NCBI GenBank assembly: GCA_003249025.1
Contig: QBMH01000013.1
Location: 1-42,278 of the forward strand
Reading direction: 5' to 3'
Length of the DNA: 42,278 nt
Source of the DNA: Leptolyngbya sp.
Lineage (GTDB): Bacteria; Cyanobacteriota; Cyanobacteriia; Leptolyngbyales; Leptolyngbyaceae
The translations under genes were made by a program, and so were the position numbers. The notes beneath the pieces were generated by a model, which had not been told where the DNA came from, ran no database searches, and saw nothing but the letters and a program-made list of their open reading frames with translations. Below, piece after piece: positions 26,721 to 36,800 of the stretch (position 1 is its first letter; each line of letters opens with the position of its first letter).

Positions 26721-28124
26721 CTATGGAGCAAATGCTGCGTTGCTGGGCTGACTTAGATAGGTATAGACAATCCGAGAAACATCTTGAATGAAATCTCTAG
26801 CGCTGGGGTCGTCATAGGCACTTTCTACCAGTACAGCCGCTAAATAGCGTTTGCCTGTGGGCATTTGAATGATGCCTGCGTCACCTAAAATAAAGCCGAT
26901 ATCACCTGTTTTGTGGGCGATCGTCGCGCCACGAGCTAAACCAACTGGCAGCAGGGTTCGGTTACGCACCCTCTGCAAGATATTTAGCACTTGCCCTTGG
27001 CTTTGGGACGATAGCAGTTGTTGCTTATCTAGCATGGCCAGTAAACGAACGAGTTCTCTAGCAGTGGTCGTGTTCGTCCCTTTAAGATCAGGCAACATAT
27101 TTCGCATCGCCGTTTTTTGTAAGCCCCAACTCCGAAATCGCGCATTGAGTACTTGAATGCCGCCCATGCGCTTGATGATCATGTTGGTCGCCGTATTGTC
27201 ACTGATGACAATCATTTTGGTTGCAGTTTCCAGCAAGCTAAACTTAGTTCCTGGCGGCAGGTCTTGGATTTCTCCAGAGCCGCCCACAATCACATCTCTG
27301 GTCATGGTCAAGGTTTCGTTCAGACGAATATTCCCGGCATCCACTTCCTGAAATAGGGCAATCAAAATTGGCAGTTTGATGATGCTAGCCGTGGGATACA
27401 CTTTATCTCCATTGACCTCCGCATAGTTTCCAGTCTCTAAATCCATAAAAAACATGCCAGGTTTGAGCGAGGCGTATGCCCCCGATCTCAAGCTTGCCAG
27501 CCTTTGTTGGAGCCAACTGAGCGATCGCCCCGCTGGAATTAATCCATTCGCATCAATATTAGATGGAGTCACCGATGCGATCGCTGGAGAATTTCCGCTC
27601 TGAGGCATCCCTACACGCGGCACAGGTTGCATCCCAGGCATTGAAGGAAAAGTGGGTTGAGGAATAGTCGCAATAGCCGATTGACCAGGAATCACAACAG
27701 CCGTATTAGCAACCTCAAAGCGCGGCGCAGGCAACTGTACAGACCAGCGGGTCGAAGATTGCCCCCGCACTTTTACTTGGGCTGGATCTAGGACATAGCC
27801 TGGAGCCAGTTCAATCACTAAACGGGTCGTTTGAGCATCGAACTGACCAATCCGCAACGTTTGAACCGTTCCGCCAAAAGATTCGCTGACCTTGGGGCGC
27901 TTCAACTTGGCACCGGGTAGATCAATCACCAAACGTGTGGGGTTGGAAACTAGCTGGGCGATCGGCTGTACGCCTTCATCAGTCGAAAACTCTAGCCGAT
28001 TTTGCCGAACATCAAAGCGCCAAGATTGGAGGCTGTTCGCTTGAACTGAACTGGGAAACACCAGCAGAAAACCAGCAAGGCTAGAAAGAAAACAGGGTAG
28101 CTTAGAGTCAGAGTGCATAAGCAT
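26721..28124 (-). CDS. AMIN-domain serine hydrolase (class A beta-lactamase-like)
   Basis: This is a protein of about 467 aa. A signal peptide (MHSDSKLPCFLSSLAGFLL then PSSVQA) precedes an AMIN domain (about 30-130: LEFSTDEGVQPIAQLVSNPT, RLVIDLPG, TRLVIELAPGY). A Pro-rich linker follows, then a penicillin-recognising hydrolase domain: the SxxK nucleophile in TASIIKLP (about residue 247), SDN in VISDNTATN and KTG in AHKTGDIGF. AMIN domains bind peptidoglycan or target periplasmic proteins to the wall. The enzyme therefore probably acts on peptidoglycan or beta-lactams in the periplasm; catalysis is not proven. ATG 28124 or 28118 are both possible; no Shine-Dalgarno sequence decides. Confidence 0.85.
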   Translation of the reverse strand: MLMHSDSKLPCFLSSLAGFLLVFPSSVQANSLQSWRFDVRQNRLEFSTDEGVQPIAQLVSNPTRLVIDLPGAKLKRPKVSESFGGTVQTLRIGQFDAQTTRLVIELAPGYVLDPAQVKVRGQSSTRWSVQLPAPRFEVANTAVVIPGQSAIATIPQPTFPSMPGMQPVPRVGMPQSGNSPAIASVTPSNIDANGLIPAGRSLSWLQQRLASLRSGAYASLKPGMFFMDLETGNYAEVNGDKVYPTASIIKLPILIALFQEVDAGNIRLNETLTMTRDVIVGGSGEIQDLPPGTKFSLLETATKMIVISDNTATNMIIKRMGGIQVLNARFRSWGLQKTAMRNMLPDLKGTNTTTARELVRLLAMLDKQQLLSSQSQGQVLNILQRVRNRTLLPVGLARGATIAHKTGDIGFILGDAGIIQMPTGKRYLAAVLVESAYDDPSARDFIQDVSRIVYTYLSQPSNAAFAP

Positions 28125-28307
28125 TATTAAAAATGATTGCAAAGATTATGCCGTATTGAACTCGAACACACCTAGAAAAATGAGAAAGGTCATCTAGCTT
28201 GATTGCAGCAGATATGAACCTGCCTAACAGTCGCTTTTCATCAATGATAGGACTTACGCAGAGCGAAAAGGGAAGGGCAACCCAAATATATAGAACCCAT
28301 TTGGCAT

Positions 28308-28842
28308 CTAATTTACCGCTAGCCGTTTGAGCATCAATCGGATAAAGCAAAGATTAACCTTGGCAGTAGCATTGTCCAGGGTTCTCTCAAAGTTCTTGAC
28401 CAAACTCTTACAGCGTTCCATCCAAGCATTCGATCGCTCAATGACCCAGCGGGTTGCCACGACCACAAATCCTGTTTTCCCTTGGGCAACTTTTTCAGCC
28501 TTGATCGGCTTGGGAGCTAGTTCAAATTGAATCTTGGTCATAATCTGTGGATAAATCGGCTCTAAGGCTTCGGTGAGCTTGTCCGGGTGATACCCGTTAT
28601 CTAGCAGAATCGTCAGCTTCTCTAAATCGTCAGGTCTAGCCTTGAAGTAATCGATGGTGTGCTTGAGCATTTCAATTAACCCCTGGTCATCGCTGACGTT
28701 GGCTTTAGTGCAGTGCGTGAAAAGGGAAATCCCAGGGTATCGACCGCCAAATGTCGTTTGATGCCATTGGTGCATTTGTAGAAACAAAACCCTTTCGACT
28801 CGATGCTCGCGTTACAGGTGTTTTGCACCGCTTGTGAATCAA
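28308..28842 (-). pseudogene. IS5-family transposase, C-terminal part, frameshifted
   Basis: This continues the transposase after the A8 run: LLLIDSQAVQNT (first catalytic Asp) and ASIESKGFCFYKCTNGIKRH. It then breaks at about 28715-28725, where LGFPF and FTHCTKANVSDDQGL lie in different frames. The rest holds the second Asp (ILLDNGYHPDKL) and the Glu (WVIERSNAWMERCKSL), ending LKRLAVN 15 bp from the left tip. The second break is not in a slippery run, so this copy is probably inactive. Confidence 0.8.
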
Positions 28843-29145
28843 TCAGCAGTAAGGGTGTCCACTGTGGTTTTTTTTGACGTGTTCGCGCACTTGAGCATGT
28901 AAAGTATCGCGAATCTGCTCGAGTACTCCCTCATCTCTCCACTGTTTGTAGTGCCAAAATACCGTGGAGTAGGGCGGCAGGTCTTTGGGTAAATCGCCCC
29001 AGTTACACCCATTCTTGAGTTGATAGAAGATGCCATCCAAGATTTCCCGCTTTGTCCATCGAGGCGGTCTGGTTCGCTTCTTTTGGGGTAATAATGGCGC
29101 AATGATTTCCCACTCGTTGTCAGTTAAGCTGCTGGAGTACGGCAT
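28843..29145 (-). CDS. IS5-family transposase, N-terminal part (OrfA-like)
   Basis: This 100-aa frame is typical of the DUF4096-type start of IS5 transposases: LTDNEWEIIAPLLP, REILDGIFYQLKNGCNWGDL and YSTVFWHYKQWRDEG. It ends in a run of eight A residues (VREHVKKNHS). A -1 shift there would read VREHVKKKPQWTPLLLIDSQ and join the catalytic part, as in IS5 elements that use programmed frameshifting. Confidence 0.8.
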   Translation of the reverse strand: MPYSSSLTDNEWEIIAPLLPQKKRTRPPRWTKREILDGIFYQLKNGCNWGDLPKDLPPYSTVFWHYKQWRDEGVLEQIRDTLHAQVREHVKKNHSGHPYC

Positions 29146-29235
29146 GGGCTAGGGCTAGAGAATACTACGACTTTCTCATCCTAGCTCTTAACTGAAAAGA
29201 TCCAAAATGGGTTCTATAGTGGCAATGCCCATGGG

Positions 29236-29967
29236 GTGATCAAAGGAATTGGTGTAGTCACCTGTGTCTATGTCAATCCTGAGTTGAATGAGTTCTGGTT
29301 CATTGATTACCGGATTTACGACCCAGCGGGAGACGGCAAAAGCAAACTGGAGCATGTGCGGGAGATGTTGAGTCACACGGTCTATCACAAGCAAGTGCCG
29401 TTTGAGGCGGTGCTGATGGACACCTGGTATGCGACCAAAGACCTGATGCTGTTGATTGAGTCACTCCAGAAGACCTATTACTGCCCCCTGAAAGACAATC
29501 GCCAAGTCGATGATTCAGGGGGACAACAGCCTTATCACCGAATCGATGGACTCGATTGGAGTGCGGCAGAACTTGAACCAGGCAAATTGGTCAAAATCAA
29601 GGGCTTTCCTAAAGACCACAAGGTACAGTGTTTCCGGGTTGAGGTGTCTACCCACCGCACGGACTTCGTCGTCACCAACGATTTGGCTCAAGATTCTACA
29701 GAGGCAACCCAACAGGCGTGTGGCTTCCGTTGGAAAATTGAGCAACTGCACCGAGAAGGAAAGCAGGTGACTGGGTTAGAGGCTTGCCAGTGCCGCAAAG
29801 CACGGATTCAGCGTAACCACATTGGGTGTGCATTCCTGGTTTGGGTCAAACTCAAAGGGTTAGCGATTCAAACGGGTCAAACAGTTTATCAACTTAAGCA
29901 CGGGTTGCTTGATGATTACCTTTGTCAGCAGCTTAAAAGTCCAGCGCTGAAGATGACTTTTGCCTAA
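29236..29967 (+). pseudogene. IS701-like transposase, C-terminal part
   Basis: This 243-aa frame begins inside the catalytic domain (KGIGVVTCVYVNPELNEFWF). It keeps the second acidic residue (VLMDTWYATKDLM) and the final Glu (FRWKIEQLHREGKQVTGLE), and ends CRKARIQRNH...LKMTFA at the element tip. The N-terminal part with the first catalytic Asp is absent; the IS5-type insert sits just upstream. It cannot transpose by itself. Confidence 0.75.
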
Positions 29968-30129
29968 GTCCTATTGATAAATCATTCATGCTTACAGGTT
30001 ATGGTCATCCCTAGATAGGGCACTCTGATAATTACTACCTTCACCATCTCATCAATAGGGCATCTCCACACTTTTTTGTGACTCACTGGTAGGCGGAATT
30101 GTCAAGTTCTTTGTAGACTGGAACACACC

Positions 30130-32325
30130 ATGGCGTTTGGCAAATATCGAGACATTTTGCAACGTCTCCACAAAGTCACTCAAAAACGACATAGAGTCAT
30201 GCTGACGGCAGTAAGCGTGACTAGTTGTGTACTTGCAGTGCGATTAACAGGGCTGCTGCAAGGATGGGAACTCGCAACTTATGACCAAATGATGCGTCTG
30301 CGCCCCCCTGAGCCAAGGGACGATCGCATTGTAATTGTCACTATTGACGATTCAGATTTACGTCAAATTGGCAAATATCCGATTCCCGATGCCGCGTTAG
30401 CTAAACTCCTAAAAATCTTGCAAACCACGAATTCTCGTGCCATTGGCTTAGATATTTATCGCGACTTGCCCGTTGCACCTGGACACCAAGCCTTGCTGAA
30501 AGCCTATCAGCAAAACCCCAATTTGATTGGAATTACCTATATTGCAGATCAGGACAATCCAGAAGTTCCAGCCCCTTTCCCCCTCAAACGGCTGAATCAA
30601 GTTGGGTTTAATAACTTGGTGCATGATCAAGATGACAAAGTGCGACGAGGACTGCTGTATTGGAAACCAGAAGATAAACGCGCAGCGCGTCAAAGTTTTG
30701 CATTGGTGCTAGCCCTGAAGTATCTGCAAATGCAGGGCATTAAGCCTGAGACGGCAGCTGATCAATCAGGCAACTTGCAATTGGGCAATGCCATCTTTCG
30801 GCGATATACGGCTCATGATGGTGCCTATATCTTGGCGGATGACGGGGGATATCAGATTTTGCTTAATCCCCGTGGACCCGCTAATAGCTTTCGGCAGGTG
30901 TCACTTACAGAAGTATTGGCTGGAAAAGTGGCTCCGGAAGTGTTTCGCGATCGCATTGTATTAGTCGGCTACACCGCCGTTAGCATCAACGATTTTGTCT
31001 TCACGTCCTACAGCAGTCAGTTGATCGGGGCACCGCGCTCCATTTCAGGCGTAGAATTTCACGCGAACTTAATTAGCCAAATTCTAAGCGCAGCGCAAGA
31101 CGGACGGACATTGATCAATAGCTGGACTGACCCGATGGAATGGCTGTGGATTCTTGCCTGGGCAGGAATAGGAGCCGCAATTAGCTCGCAACTTCGATCG
31201 CCTCGCCTGTCTGCTTTAGGAATTGCGATCGCTGGAACAAGTTTAGTGCTGATTGCCCATGGTTCTCTGCTGATTGGCTGGTGGATTCCCGTAGTGCCGC
31301 CGCTGGTCACTATGACCGCATCGGCGATCGTTATCATTGCCCATATTGCCCGTGTGCAAGAAGAAATGCGGCGATCTAAAGAATTTCTCAACACCATTAT
31401 CAACACGATTCCCGACCCTATTTTTGTAAAAGATCGAAACTATCGATGGGTAGTGCTGAATGAAGCGTTTTCAAGATTTTTGGGCTATCCCCTCACCGAA
31501 TTAATCGAGCGATCGGACTACGATGTTTTTCCGCAAGCTGAAGCTGATATTTTTCGACAGCAAGACGATACTGTGTTTCACACGGAGCGAGAATGCCATA
31601 ACGAAGAAGCTTTTACAGATCGCAATGGCTTTACCCACCAGATCGAAACCAAGCGATCGCTGCATAAAGATGCCGCAGGAAACCGCTTTTTGGTGGGCAT
31701 CATTCGAGATATTACCGAGCGCAAACGCATGGAGGATGACCTGAAACGTACCACGGCTGAACTGGTGCAATCCAATGCAGAGCTTCAGCGCTCCACAACC
31801 GAACTCAGCCATGTTGCCAATCACGATTCTCTGACCGGCTTACCCAATCGCAAGCTATTTCATGAACGGTTGGAACAGGCGATCGCTTGGGCAGAGAAAA
31901 AAGACCAAGTAGTTGCCTTACTCTTTCTTGATCTCGATGGTTTCAAACAAGTTAACGACACCAAAGGACACGACATTGGTGATTTGTTGCTCAGAGCCGT
32001 AGCCGGTCGGCTTACAGGTTGTTTACGCGGCAGTGATACCGTGGCTCGGTTGGGCGGCGACGAGTTTACTATCATTCTGCCTGGGATTCCTAGCGTTCAA
32101 GATGCTGCCAGAGTCGCAACAAAACTACTTAGCACGTTGGCTAAACCATTTGAACTGGAAGGACACCTCATCTCCATCACCAGCAGTGTCGGCATTAGCC
32201 TCTATCCCCACCAAGCATCCGATTTAGAAACTTTGTTAAAAGAGGCAGACAATGCCATGTATCGAGCAAAGCAATCAGGCAAAGGACGCTATGAATTTTC
32301 TTTAATCCCAATGGAAATGGGGTAG
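30130..32325 (+). CDS. CHASE2-PAS-GGDEF diguanylate cyclase
   Basis: This is a 731-aa membrane protein. An N-terminal helix (about 24-45) is followed by a periplasmic CHASE2 sensor (about 50-335, RDDRIVIVTIDDSDLRQIG, DRIVLVGYTA). Three transmembrane helices (about 335-405) lead to a PAS domain (about 418-535, FVKDRNYRWVVLNEAFSRFL) and a coiled linker. The GGDEF domain has GGDEF at 642-646 and an RxxD inhibitory site at R633-D636 (RGSDTVARLGGDEF), so it should make cyclic di-GMP and be subject to product inhibition. No EAL domain is attached. The gene begins 156 bp after the nested IS, so its upstream sequence has been partly remodelled. Confidence 0.93.
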   Translation: MAFGKYRDILQRLHKVTQKRHRVMLTAVSVTSCVLAVRLTGLLQGWELATYDQMMRLRPPEPRDDRIVIVTIDDSDLRQIGKYPIPDAALAKLLKILQTTNSRAIGLDIYRDLPVAPGHQALLKAYQQNPNLIGITYIADQDNPEVPAPFPLKRLNQVGFNNLVHDQDDKVRRGLLYWKPEDKRAARQSFALVLALKYLQMQGIKPETAADQSGNLQLGNAIFRRYTAHDGAYILADDGGYQILLNPRGPANSFRQVSLTEVLAGKVAPEVFRDRIVLVGYTAVSINDFVFTSYSSQLIGAPRSISGVEFHANLISQILSAAQDGRTLINSWTDPMEWLWILAWAGIGAAISSQLRSPRLSALGIAIAGTSLVLIAHGSLLIGWWIPVVPPLVTMTASAIVIIAHIARVQEEMRRSKEFLNTIINTIPDPIFVKDRNYRWVVLNEAFSRFLGYPLTELIERSDYDVFPQAEADIFRQQDDTVFHTERECHNEEAFTDRNGFTHQIETKRSLHKDAAGNRFLVGIIRDITERKRMEDDLKRTTAELVQSNAELQRSTTELSHVANHDSLTGLPNRKLFHERLEQAIAWAEKKDQVVALLFLDLDGFKQVNDTKGHDIGDLLLRAVAGRLTGCLRGSDTVARLGGDEFTIILPGIPSVQDAARVATKLLSTLAKPFELEGHLISITSSVGISLYPHQASDLETLLKEADNAMYRAKQSGKGRYEFSLIPMEMG

Positions 32326-32330
32326 AGGAA

Positions 32331-32418
32331 AGGACGAAGGACGAAGTGTGAAATGCGAAGTGAGGAGTTTTGAGTTTTGAGTTCAACCTCCGTCATTCGT
32401 CATTCGTCATTCGTCATT
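32331..32418. repeat. Heptamer tandem repeats between the cyclase gene and argJ
   Basis: Units include ggacgaa x2, gttttga x2 and gtcattc x4 (32393-32420). They fill nearly the whole convergent spacer and end at the argJ stop. Confidence 0.85.
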
Positions 32419-32421
32419 CGC

Positions 32422-33663
32422 TCAGGTCGTGTACTCAGCATTAATTTTGACGTAATCGTAGCTGAGGTCGCAGCCCCAAGCGGTGCCAACTCCCGATCCA
32501 TCTCCCACGCTGAGGGCAATCAAGACTGTATCATCTTGCAAATAGGCTCCGGCAGCAGCTTGTTTGAGATAGGCATTGGCAGCCATGCGATCAAAAGGCT
32601 GGGGTTGACCTTGATCCATCATCAAGAAGTCGCCTAGTTTAATCTGTAAGTCGTCTTGGTTGAATGGGACATCGGCGCGTCCGGCGGCTCCGGCAATTCT
32701 GCCCCAGTTGGGATCGCGTCCAAAAATTGCCGCTTTGGTTAGAGATGATCCCGCGATCGTACGTGCGATCTTCCTGGCAGAGGCATCATCTACTGCACCA
32801 GAAACTTGCACTTCGATCAAGCAGGTTGCGCCTTCACCATCCCGCGCGATCGCCTTTGCCAAATAAATGCACACTTCTGTTAGCATTGCTTCGAGTTTGT
32901 CGGCTTCCGTTCCCGGCTCGGTAATCGCGGGAGTGCGAGACTCGCCATTTGCCAGTGCTAACACCGTGTCGTTGGTGCTGGTGTCGCCATCCACTGTAAT
33001 CTGGTTGAAGCTTTTGTCTACGGCACGGCTCAACATTTGCTGCCAAAGTTGCGGGGAAACTGCCGCGTCACAGGTGATAAAACCCAGCATGGTCGCCATA
33101 TTGGGGTGGATCATGCCGGAACCTTTGCAGATGCCGCCGATCCGCACGGGTCTGTCGCCAAAGGTTGTTTCTAAGGCGATCGTTTTTGGCACCAAATCGG
33201 TTGTGCAAATTGCCTTGGCAGCGCTATCTGATCCGGTATCAGAAAGGGACTCAACTAACTTTGGCAAGGCAGATTTCAAAATATCCAGCTTGATTCGCTG
33301 CCCGATCACGCCAGTAGATGCCAGCAAAATGGTATCGGATGAAATTCCCAACTGTTGGCTGAGCGATTGAGCAGATTCTATAGCATCCACAATACCTTGC
33401 GACCCAGTGGCGGCATTTGCCTGTCCTGCGTTGCAAAGAATGGCACGGGCATTGGGTCTGGCGCGCAGTTTGTCCCGGCAGTAGTCTATGCAAGCGGCTC
33501 GAACGACGCTAAGGGTGAATACTCCCGCCGCGATCGCTTCTACATCTGACACAATCAGCGCTAAATCTGGCAATCCAGATGGTTTTAGTCCTGCTGTAAT
33601 CCCTGCTGCCCGATAGCCTTTCGGTGCTGTCACTCCACCTGAAATCACTTGCCATGCTGCCAT
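32422..33663 (-). CDS. argJ: Bifunctional glutamate N-acetyltransferase / ornithine acetyltransferase
   Basis: This 413-aa protein belongs to the ArgJ family. The motif NMATMLGFITCDA contains the Thr at which the precursor cleaves itself into alpha and beta chains and which becomes the nucleophile. Other blocks are GYRAAGITAGLKPSGLPDLA, ANAATGSQGIVDA, FNQITVDGDTSTNDT and RDPNWGRIAGAAGRA. It recycles acetyl groups between acetylornithine and glutamate in arginine synthesis. The ATG at 33663 has GGGAGAG 4 nt upstream. It stands alone in this window, convergent with the cyclase gene. Confidence 0.96.
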   Translation of the reverse strand: MAAWQVISGGVTAPKGYRAAGITAGLKPSGLPDLALIVSDVEAIAAGVFTLSVVRAACIDYCRDKLRARPNARAILCNAGQANAATGSQGIVDAIESAQSLSQQLGISSDTILLASTGVIGQRIKLDILKSALPKLVESLSDTGSDSAAKAICTTDLVPKTIALETTFGDRPVRIGGICKGSGMIHPNMATMLGFITCDAAVSPQLWQQMLSRAVDKSFNQITVDGDTSTNDTVLALANGESRTPAITEPGTEADKLEAMLTEVCIYLAKAIARDGEGATCLIEVQVSGAVDDASARKIARTIAGSSLTKAAIFGRDPNWGRIAGAAGRADVPFNQDDLQIKLGDFLMMDQGQPQPFDRMAANAYLKQAAAGAYLQDDTVLIALSVGDGSGVGTAWGCDLSYDYVKINAEYTT

Positions 33664-33887
33664 GTCACTCTCCCAAAATCACCATACCTGCGGCGATTAT
33701 ATCAGGGTCGGAGTCAGGCGATTGCCATCCGAAGTACGTTTTATTTGAGTTTGAAGAAACAAGTAGAGCAAGTCATCAATAACTATTGATCAGCTGATCA
33801 GCCCAGGCGATCGCCGACTCTAAATAAATTGACAGGCAAGATAGTTTCGGCTAGAAATACGGGAAGTGTGTTTTGAGGGATCAGGCA

Positions 33888-36800
33888 ATGAGAAGACGAT
33901 CGCATTGCGTCTACGGTGGTTTACTATTTGCGATCGCGATCGCCCATCCTGCAAAAGCACAGCCCAATGAAGTTGCTCCCATTCCCACCAGCACTAAAGC
34001 CGCTGATCTAGTGATTACGCCACGAGTTGGGGTCGGCTACACCACTCCAGGCGGAGGCTACGACGGTTTTGCCAATATTCAAGGCTTTATTCCCCTGATG
34101 CAAACTCCCGGCAAAAGTTTGCTGTTTTTGGATGGGCGATTTTTGCTAGATAACAATGCCAATCCCGGCGGCAGCCTAGTTTTAGGTTATCGCGCCTATC
34201 AATCCGCCGCAAATCGAATTTATGGTGCCTATCTTGCCTACGATAACCGCGACACCGGCTCCAACGTATTTTCTCAAGTGGGGCTGGGACTGGAAACCTT
34301 GGGCGAAGGGTGGGATGCGCGAATCAATGGCTACATTCCCGCTGGCAGTACCCGCCAAACGGTACGAGAAACCGCGATCGCATCCAATTACGCAGTCAGC
34401 AGTACGCGCTTTCAAACGAACTCGCTGCTGGCATCGGGCACCCGCCAACAGTTGACCATCCGCGATGTGGAAGCAGCGATGGCAGGGTTTGATGCCGAAG
34501 TCGGCGGCAGACTGGTTAAGTTTCCCGATGATGGCGGCGACCTGCGGGGCTATGGCGGATTGTATTACCTGAGTGCGGCGGGTAGCCCCCGCGTGGGGGG
34601 GGTACGGGGCAGGTTAGAGGCACGGGTGACAGATAATTTATTGCTGGGCGTTGCGGTGCAGCATGATGGGCTGTTTGGCACCAATGTGTTTGGCACGATC
34701 TCCCTGACGTTGCCAGGAGTGCGTCCTAAAGGAGCCGCGCCCAAATCGCTGCTGGCACGGATGGCGGAATCTCCAACCCGCATCGGCACGATCGCGATCG
34801 ATCAGCAGCGCGAAATCACTAACATTACTGCCCCCTTCACTGATTTAGCGATCGACAATCCAGCAACCGGACAACCCTATTTCTTTCAACATGTGATTGT
34901 CGGACGGAGCGGTGGCGATGGCACCTTTGAAAACCCATTTGGCATTGTGCAATCTGCGTTGAATGCAACGCGATCAGATGGTAATTCGATTGTGTATGTG
35001 CAGGCTGGCAATAATTCAGGAATTCCTGCCTTTACGGTGCGCGATCGCGTCCAAGTATTGTCTACCTTTCCAGCCCAAATCATTCCTGCCGCCTTTCAAG
35101 GACAGCGAATTCCCGACTTGCAATTGCCCTTATCGAATCTGGGTGCCATTCGTCCCAACGTGACGGGCACTGTCACCATGCAAAACGACACGGTGCTATC
35201 GGGATTCAACATCACCAGTGCAACCGGAGCCGGAGTCACCTTTAGCAATGTCCGCAATGTGGAGATTCGAGATAACGTCATCAGCAATACCGCCGATGCC
35301 GGAGTTCTTGGCAATGGCGTAAACACCCTACTGCTATTGCGAAACCAGATTAATCGTGCCACCAATCAGGGAGTCTACATCCAAAATGCTAGCGGCACGG
35401 TGAATCTGATTAGCAATCAAGTAAGCGGTACGGTGGGCGGCACCACTACGATTTCTAACCCAATCACCAACGATGTTTCGTTCACCAATCCGCTGGGCGG
35501 CGGCGTGATTACCATTCCCAATCCTGGGAGCATTATTCCTCTTCCCAGCGGTCAAGGCATTGTAGTCGGTTCAGTCAACGGCACCACGAACATTCTGGAT
35601 AACACGATCGTAAATACCGCGACTCAAGGAATTGTGGTGCTGAATGCAACGGGCAATTTAGCGATCGCCAATAACTCCATAGCAAACACCATCGGCGCAG
35701 ATGCACCCGTCACCGTTCCCACCATTGGCACCCTCAATATTCCTTCTGGGCAAGGCATTGTGGTCGGTGGCGCAAACGGCACCACTAATATTTCTGGAAA
35801 CACCGTCAGCAATACCCGTGGACAGGGGCTTACCCTTGCTGGAGCCAGCGGCACCGTGACGATCGCCAACAACACCCTGACGAAAACCCTCGATCAAGGA
35901 CTCACCCTCGCAGGCACCGCCGCAACCGTATCCATTACCAATAACCTCATCTCAGAGGTGGGTACTCGTGCCTTTACCACCCCGCCCATTGCCGCGTTAG
36001 GCGGAGTTGCGTTCAATATTGCCACCGGTCAAGGCATCTTTGTTGCAGGCGCAACGGGTAGCCTGACGATTTCTAACAACACGATCGAGCGCGTGGATGG
36101 CAGCGTGCCTGTGAACCCTTTACCGATTCCGCCCGGTGGACAGGGGCTAGTGTTGGGTAACTTCTCTGGGCAGCTTGATTTCACCCTCAGCAACAACCAA
36201 ATTCGGAATAATTTCAATGATGGCGTATTCATGACCTTTGCCAACACCGCCACCGCAACAGTCACAATTCGCGGCAATACGATTGAGAATAATGGAATTT
36301 TGCCTACGCCTGTACCCATTCGGGGGGATGGAATTGCGATCGCTGCCGATCAAAACGCCAGCATCAGCAACTTGCTCATTGAAAACAACCTGATTCAAAA
36401 CAACGGCGATGATGGTATTGATCTCCGGCTTGGTTCCCTCTTTCCCTTGGGTGCTGCAAATGCTCAAGTCACCGGAAACATCCGCAACAACACTGTCACT
36501 ATCAACACCACGCCCCTTTTAGCCAATACGTTTGCAGGGATTCAAGTGGAAGCACGAGGCAGAACCGAAGCCCGAGTCACCATTGAAAACAACACCGTTA
36601 ATGCCAATAATCCTGCGGCTCAAGCGATTAATCTACAAACCTTTGGCGTTACTCCTATATTGGTCTTTCTAGTGGGAGGCAGCAATCCCTTGATTTCTGC
36701 CAATGTTCGATTCAATACGTTGACGGGACCGGGTAATCCTGGCTTTCGTGCCCTCACTGGTTTAGACAACGTGCCCCTGAATTTTGCATTCAACAACCCA

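Larger units (their letters stand above)
28293..29214 (-). mobile_element. IS5-family insertion sequence (922 bp)
   Basis: The ends are GAACCCATTTGGCATCT (left, from 28293) and the inverted GAACCCATTTTGGATCT (right, ending 29214). The flanks show TATA on both sides (28289-28292 and 29215-29218), a possible target duplication. One transposase fills the interior in two or three frames. Confidence 0.85.
28247..29974 (+). mobile_element. Decayed IS701-like element, interrupted by an IS5-type element
   Basis: The left end ATAGGACTTACGCA (28247-28260) and right end TGCCTAAGTCCTAT (29961-29974) are inverted with one mismatch. Between them lie 42 bp of left end, a whole IS5-type element, and the C-terminal half of a transposase. 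Subtracting the insert leaves about 0.8 kb, too short for a full element, so the N-terminal half of its transposase has been deleted. No convincing target duplication is visible at the outer ends. Confidence 0.7.
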
